From: Actinomycetes bacterium
GTDB lineage: Bacteria > Actinomycetota > Acidimicrobiia > Acidimicrobiales > Ilumatobacteraceae
NCBI GenBank assembly: GCA_025356335.1
Contig: JANXUF010000050.1
Location: 62,001 to 126,000, forward strand
Direction of reading: 5' to 3'
DNA length: 64,000 nucleotides
In this document: piece after piece, positions 1 to 7,737 of the stretch
How the letters are laid out: each line of letters opens with the position of its first letter
How positions within the stretch are numbered: the stretch's first letter is position 1
Made by a program: the position numbers and the translations under genes
Notes under the pieces: generated by a model
Seen by the model: the letters and a program-made list of their open reading frames with translations, nothing else
Told to the model about the DNA's origin: nothing
Database searches by the model: none

Positions 1-2
1 TC

Positions 3-959
3 AACCTCGTCGCCATGCCGCTGTTCCATATCGGCGGCGGAGGCTGGGCGGTCGCCGGCATGTACGAGGGGGCGACGTCCGTGATCATGCGCGAACTCGA
101 CCCGTCGGTGTTGGTGAGAATGATCGGCGAATTGGGAATCACCCACGGTTTCCTCGTCCCTGTCGCCTTGCAATTCATGCTGATGGCGCCAGGTGTCGAG
201 ACGATGGACTTCTCCTCGCTGCAGGTCCTCGTCTACGGCGCCTCACCGATTTCCGAGGAGGTGCTCGCCAAGGCGGTGAAGGTCTTCGGTTGCAAGTTCT
301 GGCAGGCGTACGGCCTGACGGAGACGACCGGTGCCGTTGTCAACCTGCCGCCCTCCGACCACGATGTGAACGGGCTGAACAGGCATCGCCTGCGTTCGTG
401 CGGTGTTGCCGGACCTGGCGTCGAACTGCGCATCGTCGACAACGACACGATGTCCGATCTGAGCGTCGGCGAGGTCGGCGAGATCTGGATCCGTTCGCAG
501 CAGGTCATGAAGGGCTACTGGAACATGCCGGAGGAGACCGCCAAAGCGCTCACCCCAGACGGCTGGTTCAAGTCCGGCGACGCCGGCTATCTCGACGACC
601 ACGGCTACCTGTTCATCCACGACCGAGTCAAGGACATGATCGTCTCCGGCGGCGAGAACGTCTATCCGGCGGAGGTCGAGAACGTGCTGATGGGCCACCC
701 GGCGATCGCCGACGTCGCCGTGATCGGTGTGCCGCACGACAAGTGGGGCGAGACGGCGATGGCCATCGTCGTTCGCCAGGCGGGGGTCGAGGTGACCGAG
801 CAGGAGATCATCGCCTATTCCCGTGAGCGCCTCGCCCGATTCAAGTGCCCGACCATCGTCACGTGGACCGATGCGTTGCCGCGTAACCCGACCGGCAAGG
901 TGTTGAAGAAGGACCTGCGCGAGCCCTACTGGTCAGGCCGCGAACGCCGCGTGAACTAG
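3..959 (+). CDS. Acyl-CoA synthetase (FadD-type AMP-binding ligase), 5' end outside the window
   Basis: This is the C-terminal part of an ANL-superfamily ligase that activates a fatty or other carboxylic acid to its CoA thioester through an acyl-AMP. The reading frame is open from base 3, and the residues before the first ATG (NLVA, then MPLFHIGG) are already family-like, so the true start lies upstream. Visible motifs are YGLTETTG, the hinge region GWFKSGDAGYLD, the segment SGGENVYPAEVE, and PRNPTGKVLKK with the catalytic lysine near the end. About 318 residues are present, versus roughly 500-550 for the family. The acyl substrate cannot be told from the sequence. The nearby crotonase at 2158 fits acyl-CoA metabolism but is not in the same transcript block. 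Confidence 0.9.
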   Translation, partial: NLVAMPLFHIGGGGWAVAGMYEGATSVIMRELDPSVLVRMIGELGITHGFLVPVALQFMLMAPGVETMDFSSLQVLVYGASPISEEVLAKAVKVFGCKFWQAYGLTETTGAVVNLPPSDHDVNGLNRHRLRSCGVAGPGVELRIVDNDTMSDLSVGEVGEIWIRSQQVMKGYWNMPEETAKALTPDGWFKSGDAGYLDDHGYLFIHDRVKDMIVSGGENVYPAEVENVLMGHPAIADVAVIGVPHDKWGETAMAIVVRQAGVEVTEQEIIAYSRERLARFKCPTIVTWTDALPRNPTGKVLKKDLREPYWSGRERRVN

Positions 960-1105
960 TTCCAGAGACGGTCGGTCGGTCGGGCATCGTGAGGCAGCGC
1001 CGCGGTCACGCCAATTCCGCCGTCGCCGAATCCAGGTGACCGCGCCGTTCAGCCGGCTCGGGCGGTCGGGCGTCGGGCGGTCGGATGGTTGGCCCGGGCG
1101 GATGG

Positions 1106-1522
1106 TTAGTGCGGGCGACGCGTGAGGATTCGGGTACCGGGCACAACGGCAGCGAGGGCCATGATGTCGTCCGGGTCGGTGGTGAAGACGATCGCCGTGT
1201 CGGCCTCAGCACAGAGCGCGGCGACATGCGCGTCGGCGATCGACTCGCTGCCGCGGCCGGCTTCGAAAAGAATCTGTCCGACGCGCTTGGCGAAAGCTTC
1301 GTCGGTCGGCCGAACGCGGATGGTCGGCTCCGCCCGATGTCGGGCCAAGAGCGATTCGACCTGTCGTGTTCTTGATGTGCCCCGACAGGCCTCGGCCAAC
1401 GTGACAGCGGCTACCCAGACCTCCCCGCCACGCTGGGTCGACCGTCGTATCGTTGCTCGCACCTGTTCGCCCAGCGAGGCGTCGCCGAACACGCCAGCGT
1501 CGAGCACGACGAAGTGTTTCAC
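1106..1522 (-). CDS. vapC: VapC-like PIN-domain toxin ribonuclease
   Basis: A 138-residue PIN-domain protein, expected to be the RNase toxin of a type II toxin-antitoxin pair. Acidic PIN positions are visible: the Asp in VVLDAGVF near the N terminus, the Glu in TLAEAC, the Asp in SIADAHVAAL and the Asp in FTTDPDD. I chose the GTG at 1522 because it overlaps the TGA of the upstream antitoxin by four bases (GTGA), typical of translationally coupled vapBC. A longer reading frame extends to 1642 but would lie antisense-like within the antitoxin frame and adds an Arg-rich, non-PIN stretch. RNA target unknown. Confidence 0.8.
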   Translation of the reverse strand: MKHFVVLDAGVFGDASLGEQVRATIRRSTQRGGEVWVAAVTLAEACRGTSRTRQVESLLARHRAEPTIRVRPTDEAFAKRVGQILFEAGRGSESIADAHVAALCAEADTAIVFTTDPDDIMALAAVVPGTRILTRRPH

Positions 1523-1785
1523 GCCACTGACTCCGTTGAGGCGCTCGGCCGCGGTACGCCCAACTCGTCGAGGTCTGCATCGGCGCGTGCCAGGGCGGCA
1601 GCACTGGGAGGGCCAAATTCGGCGTCGAGTTCGTCCATCCACTGCAGTACCGCCGCCCGATGGCGCTCTGAGGCGATTGCCTCGCGCAACACGGCATTGA
1701 CCGTCGATGAAACACTCTTTCCGACAAGGAGGTCGAGTCCGGCGGCGACTTCGTCATCGACGACAATCGTTATGCGCCTGCTCAT
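1519..1785 (-). CDS. vapB: VapB-like ribbon-helix-helix antitoxin
   Basis: An 88-residue small protein beginning MSRRITIVVDDEV, the short beta-strand opening of ribbon-helix-helix antitoxins. A helical acidic C-terminal half would wrap the toxin. It is first in a two-gene operon and overlaps the VapC-like gene by four bases. The start is supported by a TATGTT hexamer six bases upstream, consistent with a leaderless transcript. Such antitoxins usually repress their own promoter with the toxin as co-repressor; no clear operator dyad is visible here. Confidence 0.75.
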   Translation of the reverse strand: MSRRITIVVDDEVAAGLDLLVGKSVSSTVNAVLREAIASERHRAAVLQWMDELDAEFGPPSAAALARADADLDELGVPRPSASTESVA

Positions 1786-1791
1786 ACTCGC

Positions 1792-1797
1792 AACATA
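1792..1797 (-). promoter_or_regulatory. -10 element (TATGTT) of vapBC
   Basis: TATGTT on the minus strand ends six bases before the VapB ATG. That spacing places the predicted transcript start at the start codon. No convincing -35 is seen. Confidence 0.45.
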
Positions 1798-1873
1798 CCA
1801 TCATGCAACGTGCACGTGGAGGCGGTCAGACTCGCGGTCACGTGGATTCCGCGGGGCGATTTTCGGTCGAACG

Positions 1874-2014
1874 TCGCAGACGAAGCTGTTCAGCCAGGGC
1901 AAGTTCCGCGACGTGCTGTTCACCGATGCGCAGATCGCCGCCGACCCGAACGCTACGAGGGTCCTCGTGAACGGCGCGATCGGCTGTAGGCGGAGCGCTG
2001 AGCACGGTCGCTGA
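1874..2014 (+). pseudogene. Possible remnant of a protein-coding gene
   Basis: The plus-strand frame ending at a TGA at 2012-2014 has strongly G/C-biased third codon positions over about 35 codons and reads like protein (FRDVLFTDAQIAADPNATR), but has no plausible start or Shine-Dalgarno. Its upstream continuation is antisense to vapB. It runs into the minisatellite. I do not recognise the family. It may be the tail of a decayed gene, or chance. Confidence 0.2.
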
Positions 2015-2082
2015 GCACGGTCGCTGAGCACGGCCGCCGAGCACCGCCGCCGAGCGCCGCCGACGAGCACCGCCGACGAGCG
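1997..2082. repeat. 13-bp tandem repeat, about 6.6 copies
   Basis: Successive 13-base units are GCTGAGCACGGTC twice, GCTGAGCACGGCC, GCCGAGCACCGCC, GCCGAGCGCCGCC, GACGAGCACCGCC and a partial GACGAGCG. The array drifts progressively from left to right and lies in non-coding DNA upstream of the crotonase gene. Confidence 0.85.
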
Positions 2083-2093
2083 TTGGAACGCTC
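2078..2093. promoter_or_regulatory. Palindrome GAGCGTT-GG-AACGCTC, candidate operator
   Basis: A perfect 7-bp inverted repeat with a 2-bp centre at the end of the minisatellite, 64 bases before the crotonase start. The two-base centre is too tight for an RNA hairpin and fits a dimeric repressor site better. A TAGTGT hexamer (2106-2111 region) lies just downstream. The regulator is not identifiable. Confidence 0.35.
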
Positions 2094-2157
2094 CTGCGTC
2101 GTAGTGTCCGAGCACTGCACCATTGCCGGATTGTGGCAGGACGAGAGGAAGCGGACG

Positions 2158-2925
2158 ATGAGCGACGAATTGGTGCTGACCGACTACGACGGCCCGATCG
2201 CCACGATCACGTTGAACAACCCGGCGAAACGCAACACGCTGAGCGTCGAGATGATGGCAGCGGTCATCGACGCCTTCGAAACCGTCGCCAAGAGCGACGC
2301 CCTCGGTGTCATCCTCGCCGCCAACGGCCCGGTGTTCTCCGCGGGCCACAACTTCGGCGACATGCTGGACGCCACAGCGGAGGAGACGACGGCGATCTTC
2401 GCCCTCTGTACGAGGATGATGGACACGATCCAGGCGATTCCGCAGCCGGTGATCGCCAAGGTGGCCTCGCTGGCGACGGCTGCCGGCTGCCAGTTGGTGG
2501 CGACGTGCGATCTGGCGATCGCTTCAGACGCTGCGTCCTTTGCCATCCCTGGCGGCAAGGGCGGGCTGTTCTGCCACACGCCGCTCGTCGCCGTTGCCCG
2601 CAACGTCGGCCGCAAGCGGGCGCTGGAGTTGGCGCTCACCGGCGACCCGGTCGATGCCGCGACGGCCGCCGACTGGGGTCTGATCAACCGTGCCGTGCCG
2701 CCCGAAGAGCTCGACGCAGCTGTCGACGATCTCATCCGCCGGGCGACGCGTGGCGCATCGGCGTCGAAGGCCCTGGGCAAGGCGGCGTTCTACGCGCAGG
2801 TCGGGTTGGATCAGCGCGACGCTTACGCCTATACCGTCGAGGTCATGGGTACCGCCGCAGCTGGACCGGACGCGCAGGAAGGCATCAGCGCCTTCCTCGA
2901 CAAGCGCAAGCCCACCTTCCACTGA
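2158..2925 (+). CDS. Enoyl-CoA hydratase/isomerase family protein, ECHDC3-like
   Basis: A 255-residue crotonase-fold protein. The first oxyanion-hole segment is visible (ANGPVFSAGHNF), and the second region reads IPGGKGGLFCHTP. In classical enoyl-CoA hydratases a catalytic glutamate sits where this protein has glycine. The GLFC-TP pattern instead resembles ECHDC3-type paralogues, which lack the usual catalytic acids, so hydratase activity should not be assumed. The ATG at 2158 is chosen over an upstream in-frame start at 2083 because it is preceded by a good GAGAGGAAG ribosome site and begins the conserved domain. Upstream lies an unusual repeat and palindrome. Confidence 0.8.
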   Translation: MSDELVLTDYDGPIATITLNNPAKRNTLSVEMMAAVIDAFETVAKSDALGVILAANGPVFSAGHNFGDMLDATAEETTAIFALCTRMMDTIQAIPQPVIAKVASLATAAGCQLVATCDLAIASDAASFAIPGGKGGLFCHTPLVAVARNVGRKRALELALTGDPVDAATAADWGLINRAVPPEELDAAVDDLIRRATRGASASKALGKAAFYAQVGLDQRDAYAYTVEVMGTAAAGPDAQEGISAFLDKRKPTFH

Positions 2926-3075
2926 CGTTCGCTGTGATCGGAATCACCCGAGCGATGGAGCAGAACGTGGATGTGACGACGCAGAAGTGACGCATCGCTC
3001 CGGGGTGGCGTTCGATTGGCTCGCTCGGGGGAGTTGCGATTCGGCCCGATCGGGGGGATGCTCTTGGGCGTGACC

Positions 3076-3909
3076 ATGGTCCCTGCCGATTCGACCGCCG
3101 CACCGCTCGGGATGCCAGACGACAGGCTCGCCAGCAAGTTGGCGGACCTCGAAGGGCGGCTGCGAAGCTACGGCTCGGTCGTCATCGCCTTCAGCGGCGG
3201 GGCGGATTCGGCGTTCCTCGCCCACACCGCCCGGCGGGTGCTCGGGCGTGAAGCGGCGCATTGCATCACGGCGATCTCGGCCTCCCTTGCGTCTGACGAG
3301 GAGATCGACTGCCGTCGACTCGCCGAGGAATGGGACCTGCGATGGACGCCGATTGCCACCGACGAGCTCGCCAGCGCCGCCTACGCGATCAACGATCGGG
3401 ACCGCTGCTACCACTGCAAGACCGAACTGATGCACGTCGTCGAACCGATCGCCGTACTGGCAGAGGCGATGGTTCTGCTCGGCGTCAACGTCGACGACAT
3501 GGGCGATCACCGTCCAGGCCAGCGCGCGGCGTCAGAGCGTGGCGCAGCCTTCCCGTTGCTCGACGCGGGTATGACGAAAACCGACATCCGTGCGCTGTCG
3601 CGACTCGCCGGGTTGCGCACCTGGGACAAGCCGGCTGCGGCATGCCTCGCGTCGCGGTTGCCCTACGGCGCGCCCGTGACACTGCGGGTGTTGACACAGG
3701 TCGACAAGGCCGAGGCGTCTCTGCACCGCCTCGGCTTCCGCCAACTCCGCGTCCGTCACTACGAGGACACCGCCCGCATCGAGGTCGATGTCGACGCAAT
3801 CGCCGACGTCGTCGCCAGACGCGACGAGGTCGTCGCCGCAGTGAAGCAGGCCGGCTATCGCTATGTCACCGTCGACCTCGAAGGTTTCCGGTCTGGCAAT
3901 TTGAACTGA
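3076..3909 (+). CDS. larE: LarE-type ATP-dependent sulfur transferase (PP-loop), three-cysteine form
   Basis: About 277 residues. LarE converts a pyridinium biscarboxylate precursor to its thiocarboxylate during synthesis of the nickel-pincer cofactor of lactate racemase and relatives. The PP-loop SGGADS is at residues 40-45. Three cysteines stand out: RCYHCKTEL (Cys111, Cys114) and PAAACLASR (Cys190). In the family a single cysteine at the last position is sacrificed for sulfur, whereas three-cysteine LarE proteins carry a [4Fe-4S] cluster and can work catalytically. That makes the cluster type likely here. LarB, LarC and LarA are not in the window. The start is uncertain: TTG 3016, ATG 3058 and ATG 3112 are alternatives, and none has a good ribosome site. 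Confidence 0.82.
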   Translation: MVPADSTAAPLGMPDDRLASKLADLEGRLRSYGSVVIAFSGGADSAFLAHTARRVLGREAAHCITAISASLASDEEIDCRRLAEEWDLRWTPIATDELASAAYAINDRDRCYHCKTELMHVVEPIAVLAEAMVLLGVNVDDMGDHRPGQRAASERGAAFPLLDAGMTKTDIRALSRLAGLRTWDKPAAACLASRLPYGAPVTLRVLTQVDKAEASLHRLGFRQLRVRHYEDTARIEVDVDAIADVVARRDEVVAAVKQAGYRYVTVDLEGFRSGNLN

Positions 3910-3917
3910 CCTATTGG

Positions 3918-3967
3918 CCTCGCACGCCGTCTCCGGCGCCAGGGCGCCTTTGACGACGGCTCGGGAG
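3918..3967 (+). repeat. Repeat family A, copy 1 (50 bp), just after larE
   Basis: Fifty bases beginning 8 nt after the larE stop. It matches the reverse complement of 32177-32226 at 44 of 50 positions. The core TCCGGCGCCAGGGCGCCTTT is identical in both copies and can fold as GGCGC-CAGG-GCGCC followed by TTT, a small intrinsic-terminator shape. Both copies lie in sense orientation directly behind a stop codon. Confidence 0.8.
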
Positions 3968-4044
3968 TGCACTGTTCGGTCGGGCAAGCCCTCCCTCTCG
4001 ACCTGCTTCTTCGGGTCCAGGTGCTCTCCGGCGCCGGAACTCAG

Positions 4045-4094
4045 CCTGCGGTCACCGAATGTATACAGGAGTGATGACATTCGGTGACCACAGG
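4045..4094. repeat. Repeat family B, copy 1: long inverted repeat
   Basis: Arms GGTCACCGAATGT (4050-4062) and ACATTCGGTGACC (4077-4089) are perfectly complementary across a 14-base loop. After one mismatch, CCTG and CAGG extend the stem. It sits between the convergent larE and LLM genes and could terminate both. A related element with the same CCGAATGT core and the same 14-base loop length is at 39526-39563. Confidence 0.75.
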
Positions 4095-4119
4095 CGGGCA
4101 ACGCCGCCGCCGAGGCGGG

Positions 4120-5169
4120 TCAGGCGTCGATGATCTCGCGGAGGGTTTCGATGGTCTTCACAGGATCTCCAGCGATCGGATTGACCGACAGGACGGTCAC
4201 GCCGGCTTCTTTGTAGGCGGCAATGCGCTCCTTGACGTAGCCGACCGATCCGACGAGGTTCGTGCCCTCGAGCAGGTCCTTCGGGACCGCAGCGGCGGCT
4301 TCCTGCTTCTTGCCGTCGAGGTAGAGATCCTGGATCTCGATGGCCTCTTCGACGTAGCCGTACTTCTGGGCGATCGTGTTGTAGAAGTTCTTGTCCCGAG
4401 CACCCATACCGCCGACATACAACGCCAGTTGCGGGCGCAGGTGGTCGAGGACCTTGAAACGGCCCTCGCCCTCGAACTCGTCACCGATGGCCACGACCCC
4501 GCCGGCAGAGATCTGCAACTGGCCGAGTGACGGGTCGCGCTTGGCAAGGCCTGCCTTCAACTCGTCGCCCCACACGTCGACGTACTTCGTCGGGTCGAAG
4601 AAGATCGGCAGCCAACCGTCGGCGACCTCGGCGGTGGCGGTGACACTGAGGCCCATCAGGCTCGCCCACCAGATCGGGATCTCCGACCGCACCGGGTGGT
4701 TGATCAGTTTCAGCGGCTTGCCCAATCCGGTGCCGAGGCCAGCGGCCAGCGGCGCTTCGATCGTCTTGCCGTGGTAATCGAACGGCTCGCGCCTCCAGAT
4801 CATGCGGCAGGCCTCGATGTATTCCTTGATGCGCTGCATCGGCTTCTCGTACGGCATGCCGTGGAAGCCTTCGATGACCTGCGGGCCGGACGCTCCGAGA
4901 CCGAGAATGAACCGACCGTTGCTGACGTAGTCGCAACCCGCTGCTGTCATCGCCATCAACGCAGGGGTGCGCGAGTAGATGTTGAGGATGCCGGTGCCGA
5001 TCTCGACCCGGTCGGTCTTGGCGGCGATGTAGCCGACCTGGCTGATGGCGTCGAAACTGTAGGCCTCAGCGATGAGGACGATGTCGAGGCCCGCCTTCTC
5101 GAGGGTGACGACCTGCTCGACCGCTGCCTGGAAATCGCCGACATAGTTGATGTTCATGCTGAGCTTCAT
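4120..5169 (-). CDS. LLM-class F420-dependent oxidoreductase
   Basis: A 349-residue single-domain TIM-barrel protein of the luciferase-like family that uses reduced coenzyme F420 as hydride donor or acceptor. It opens with MKLSMNINYVGDF and contains AEAYSFDAISQVGYIAAKT, typical of actinobacterial F420 members. An SNGRFILGLGASGPQV segment corresponds to the F420-phosphate loop region. The substrate cannot be assigned. The ATG at 5169 starts the conserved barrel; a longer frame to 5430 overlaps the EVE gene antisense and is Arg-rich. A TAGCGT hexamer eight bases upstream supports this start. cofD and cofE in the same window show that the cofactor is made. Confidence 0.85.
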   Translation of the reverse strand: MKLSMNINYVGDFQAAVEQVVTLEKAGLDIVLIAEAYSFDAISQVGYIAAKTDRVEIGTGILNIYSRTPALMAMTAAGCDYVSNGRFILGLGASGPQVIEGFHGMPYEKPMQRIKEYIEACRMIWRREPFDYHGKTIEAPLAAGLGTGLGKPLKLINHPVRSEIPIWWASLMGLSVTATAEVADGWLPIFFDPTKYVDVWGDELKAGLAKRDPSLGQLQISAGGVVAIGDEFEGEGRFKVLDHLRPQLALYVGGMGARDKNFYNTIAQKYGYVEEAIEIQDLYLDGKKQEAAAAVPKDLLEGTNLVGSVGYVKERIAAYKEAGVTVLSVNPIAGDPVKTIETLREIIDA

Positions 5170-5246
5170 GTCGCCAGACGCTACGAGTAACGCGCCGCGA
5201 CAATGAAGTTGGCGAGAGCACACTTGCTGCGCGACGGCACCCGAAT

Positions 5247-5708
5247 TCAGTGCTTGGCGCGTGCGAGTACGAGCAGGCGATCGGCGATGACCTCGTCGAC
5301 CGGCGTGACCGACAGGCGGGTGCCCTTGCGGAGGATGATCAGGTCGTCGGCGGTGAACTGTTCTCGCAAATCGTCGAGGCTCAGGAAGTTCGGGAACTTC
5401 TCCTTGTACTTCACCTTGACCGTCTTCCATCGCGGCGCATCGTGCGGGCTCGTGGCGTCGTAGTAGTGCGAACCGGGGTCGAACTGCGTCGGGTCGGTCA
5501 CGTCGACCGCCGAGACCGTCGCCAGCCCGACGATGCCGGGCGGTTTGGCGTTCGAGTGGTAGAAGAAGGCGAAGTCGCCGACCCTCGCCGACGTCAGATA
5601 GTTGCGCGCCTGGTAATTGCGGATGCCGTCCCAGATGGTTGTCTTCGCCGCCTTGAGGTCATCGATGCTGTACGCCTCGGGTTCCGACTTGATCAACCAA
5701 TAGGCCAT
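5247..5708 (-). CDS. EVE domain protein
   Basis: A 153-residue protein consisting of one EVE (PUA-like) domain. MAYWLIKSEPEAYSIDDL, the WDGIRNYQARNYL segment and GDFAFFYHSN are hallmark family motifs shared with eukaryotic THYN1. EVE domains bind modified bases in DNA or RNA, and in bacteria some act in restriction or RNA-modification contexts. No restriction or modification genes are adjacent, so a housekeeping reader role is more likely. Divergence from neighbours is nil: it lies in the same direction as the MoxR operon, 17 bases beyond the VWA gene end. Confidence 0.9.
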   Translation of the reverse strand: MAYWLIKSEPEAYSIDDLKAAKTTIWDGIRNYQARNYLTSARVGDFAFFYHSNAKPPGIVGLATVSAVDVTDPTQFDPGSHYYDATSPHDAPRWKTVKVKYKEKFPNFLSLDDLREQFTADDLIILRKGTRLSVTPVDEVIADRLLVLARAKH

Positions 5709-5714
5709 CGTCCA

Positions 5715-5720
5715 ACCGTA
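5715..5720 (-). promoter_or_regulatory. -10 element (TACGGT) of the EVE gene
   Basis: TACGGT on the minus strand lies six bases upstream of the ATG at 5708, compatible with leaderless transcription. It occupies the gap after the VWA gene, suggesting the EVE gene has its own promoter. Confidence 0.4.
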
Positions 5721-5725
5721 GTTCG

Positions 5726-6784
5726 TCAGACGATGCCACCCAAGAACCAGGTCCCGGCGCCGAAGGCAAGTGCCATCAACAGCAGGGCGATGCTCAAATA
5801 TCGAAGCGTCAGCTCGGAACGTTTGGGTTCTGGGGCCTTCAATGCGGGGTCCAGGCGCTTGACGATGTCGGCGTATGCGGAACTCAAGGCGTCTTTCGAG
5901 CCGGCCTTGTACGACTGTCCGCCGGTGATCTTGGCGGCCGAATCGAGTTCGCCGTACTTGACCGGAACCGGCACGGTCTGGCCGGTATTCGGGTCCTGGA
6001 CCGTTCCGTCGAGGGTGCCGAAGACGATGCCGTACACCGGTATCCCCACCTTCTTGGCGACCGTTGCGCCGTCGTCGGTCGGTAGCAGACCTTCGCTCGT
6101 CTCGCCATCGGTCATCACCACGATCGCCGCCGGCGGACCCGTCAGCCCGGTCGTCGGATCGGGTGTCGGGTTCGAACTCGTCGTGCCACCGGCCGTCGTA
6201 TCGGTCGTGCCGTCACCGGTGGCCGAAACGCTCAGGCCGAGTTCGCTGACGATCGTGTCGGTCGCCGTCGAAATCGCTTCGCCGATACCGGTGCCCTCCG
6301 CCAATTTCAGGCGGTCGACGGCGGCGTCGAGCTTGCTGTGGTCGAGCGTCGGATTGACGCGCACCGTCGCATGCTCGGCGAAGCTGATCAGGCCGACCGA
6401 GATCGAGGGGTCGACGGCATCGATGAACTTCTTCGCCTGTTCCTTGGCGACTGCGAGCCGAGACGGGGCCACGTCGTCGGAACTCATCGACAAGGAGACA
6501 TCGAGGTCGATCATGATCACCGACTGCTTGTCGCGTTCGCGGATTTCACGGTATGGCTGAGCGATCCCGAGTACGCCGACGGCGAGTCCGAGGAACATCG
6601 CGCCGGCGATCAGATGGCGTCGCCAAGACGGCCGGCGCGGCGCGATGCTGTCGAGCAGGGCAATGTTCGTGAACTTGACCGCACGCTGGCGCCGACGAAC
6701 GAGCGAGAATGCGTAGAGGCCGATCAGGCCGGCGACGGCGATGAGCAGCCAGAGGCGACCGGGGTGGAGGAAGTCCCAACTCAA
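5726..6784 (-). CDS. VWA-domain membrane protein (Bat-like), third gene of the MoxR operon
   Basis: A 352-residue protein with an N-terminal hydrophobic pair (LWLLIAVAGLIGLYAF and a segment near residues 58-75), a von Willebrand A domain beginning VIMIDLDVSLSMSSDD (a DxSxS MIDAS metal site) and a C-terminal membrane segment. The topology places the VWA domain outside. A Thr/Gly-rich insert (GDGTTDTTAGG region) interrupts the domain. The start is TTG at 6784, which overlaps the TGA of the DUF58 gene by four bases. Such MoxR-DUF58-VWA sets are thought to act together as an ATP-driven chaperone or metal-insertion system at the envelope. The client is unknown. Confidence 0.85.
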   Translation of the reverse strand: MSWDFLHPGRLWLLIAVAGLIGLYAFSLVRRRQRAVKFTNIALLDSIAPRRPSWRRHLIAGAMFLGLAVGVLGIAQPYREIRERDKQSVIMIDLDVSLSMSSDDVAPSRLAVAKEQAKKFIDAVDPSISVGLISFAEHATVRVNPTLDHSKLDAAVDRLKLAEGTGIGEAISTATDTIVSELGLSVSATGDGTTDTTAGGTTSSNPTPDPTTGLTGPPAAIVVMTDGETSEGLLPTDDGATVAKKVGIPVYGIVFGTLDGTVQDPNTGQTVPVPVKYGELDSAAKITGGQSYKAGSKDALSSAYADIVKRLDPALKAPEPKRSELTLRYLSIALLLMALAFGAGTWFLGGIV

Positions 6785-7737
6785 CGTGCCATCGCCTTCA
6801 CGTTCGGGACGCTCGGTTGACGGCGTCGCTGATGGGCGTAGCGCATGAGCGTGATCAGCCAGTCGTCATTGGTCTGCAATTGCAGATGTTGTGCACCGGT
6901 CGCCCGGATCGCGGCCCGGATGGATTCGCGTTGGGCGGCAGCTGCGTTCGCGTATCGACGCCGGACCGCCTCGGTGATACGGACGTCGCGGATCGCGCCG
7001 GTCGTCGGGTCCTGCAACGTCATCGAGCCGATCGCCGGGAGGTCGAGTTCGCGTCGATCGACGATCTCGATCGCCAACAGATCGTGTCGCACAGCGAGCG
7101 TGCCGACCTGCGCCTTCCAGGTTTCCGCCGGTGCCATGAAGTCGCTGATGAGGCACACGAAGCCCCGGCGTCTGGAACGCCTGGCGACATCGTCGGCGAG
7201 CGCGCCGATATCGGTGCGACCTGCGCCCGCCGGGATCGGCGTCGACGCCAACGCCGTCAATATGCCGCGCAAGTGATCGCGACCGCCCCGTGGGGGAAAG
7301 GTCCGAAGGTCGGGTCCTGAGGCGATGACCGCGCCGATGCGATTCTGGCCTCTGGCGGTCAGGAAGCCGACAGCCGCGGCAGCACCGAGCGCAACGGAGC
7401 GCTTCTCCGCCGTGTCGGTTCCGAAGGCCATCGAGGCGGATGCGTCGACGGCCAGCCAGGCTTCGAGGTCACGGTCGGCAATCAGATCGCGGACATGCAA
7501 TTCTTGCGTCCTGGCGGTGACATTCCAGTCGATTCGACGGACGTCATCGCCGGGGATGTACGTACGCGCCTCACCCGGCTCGCTGCCGTGGCCGGGCGTC
7601 AGCCCCTGATATTGACCATGTAAAAGCCCGTCGAGCTTGCGGGTGATGGTCAGCTCCAGTGTGCGCAGCATCTGTGCGAGCGCCTCGTCCGGCGGCCCGA
7701 CTCTGACGGTCGTGAGCGGGTTCACGGGACTCTTCAT
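6781..7737 (-). CDS. DUF58 domain protein of the MoxR operon
   Basis: A 318-residue soluble DUF58 protein. The signature region GLTPGHGSEPGEARTYIPGDDVRRIDWNVTAR is spread over residues 45-75, followed by a VWA-like segment with AVDASASMAFG. Many DUF58 proteins have N-terminal membrane helices; this one does not. The ATG at 7737 overlaps the MoxR stop by four bases (ATGA), and the gene overlaps the VWA gene by four at its end, so the three are translationally coupled. Much longer upstream extension in this frame lies inside moxR and is a shadow. Confidence 0.88.
   Translation of the reverse strand: MKSPVNPLTTVRVGPPDEALAQMLRTLELTITRKLDGLLHGQYQGLTPGHGSEPGEARTYIPGDDVRRIDWNVTARTQELHVRDLIADRDLEAWLAVDASASMAFGTDTAEKRSVALGAAAAVGFLTARGQNRIGAVIASGPDLRTFPPRGGRDHLRGILTALASTPIPAGAGRTDIGALADDVARRSRRRGFVCLISDFMAPAETWKAQVGTLAVRHDLLAIEIVDRRELDLPAIGSMTLQDPTTGAIRDVRITEAVRRRYANAAAAQRESIRAAIRATGAQHLQLQTNDDWLITLMRYAHQRRRQPSVPNVKAMAR

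Larger units (their letters stand above)
1786..2157. other. 372-bp gap between divergent vapBC and the crotonase gene
   Basis: The longest stretch without a convincing gene. From left to right it holds the vapBC promoter, a region with coding-like base use but no start (1874-2014), a 13-bp minisatellite (1997-2082), a 7-bp-arm palindrome (2078-2093) and the untranslated leader of the crotonase gene. No RNA gene is recognisable. Confidence 0.7.

Noticed and set aside
1106..1785. VapBC considered as part of a mobile element
   Set aside because: No transposase, integrase or terminal repeats are visible around it; only a possible gene remnant and a minisatellite.
5247..5708. EVE protein considered as part of a defence system
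   Set aside because: No restriction, methylase or nuclease genes are adjacent; neighbours are a MoxR operon and an LLM oxidoreductase.
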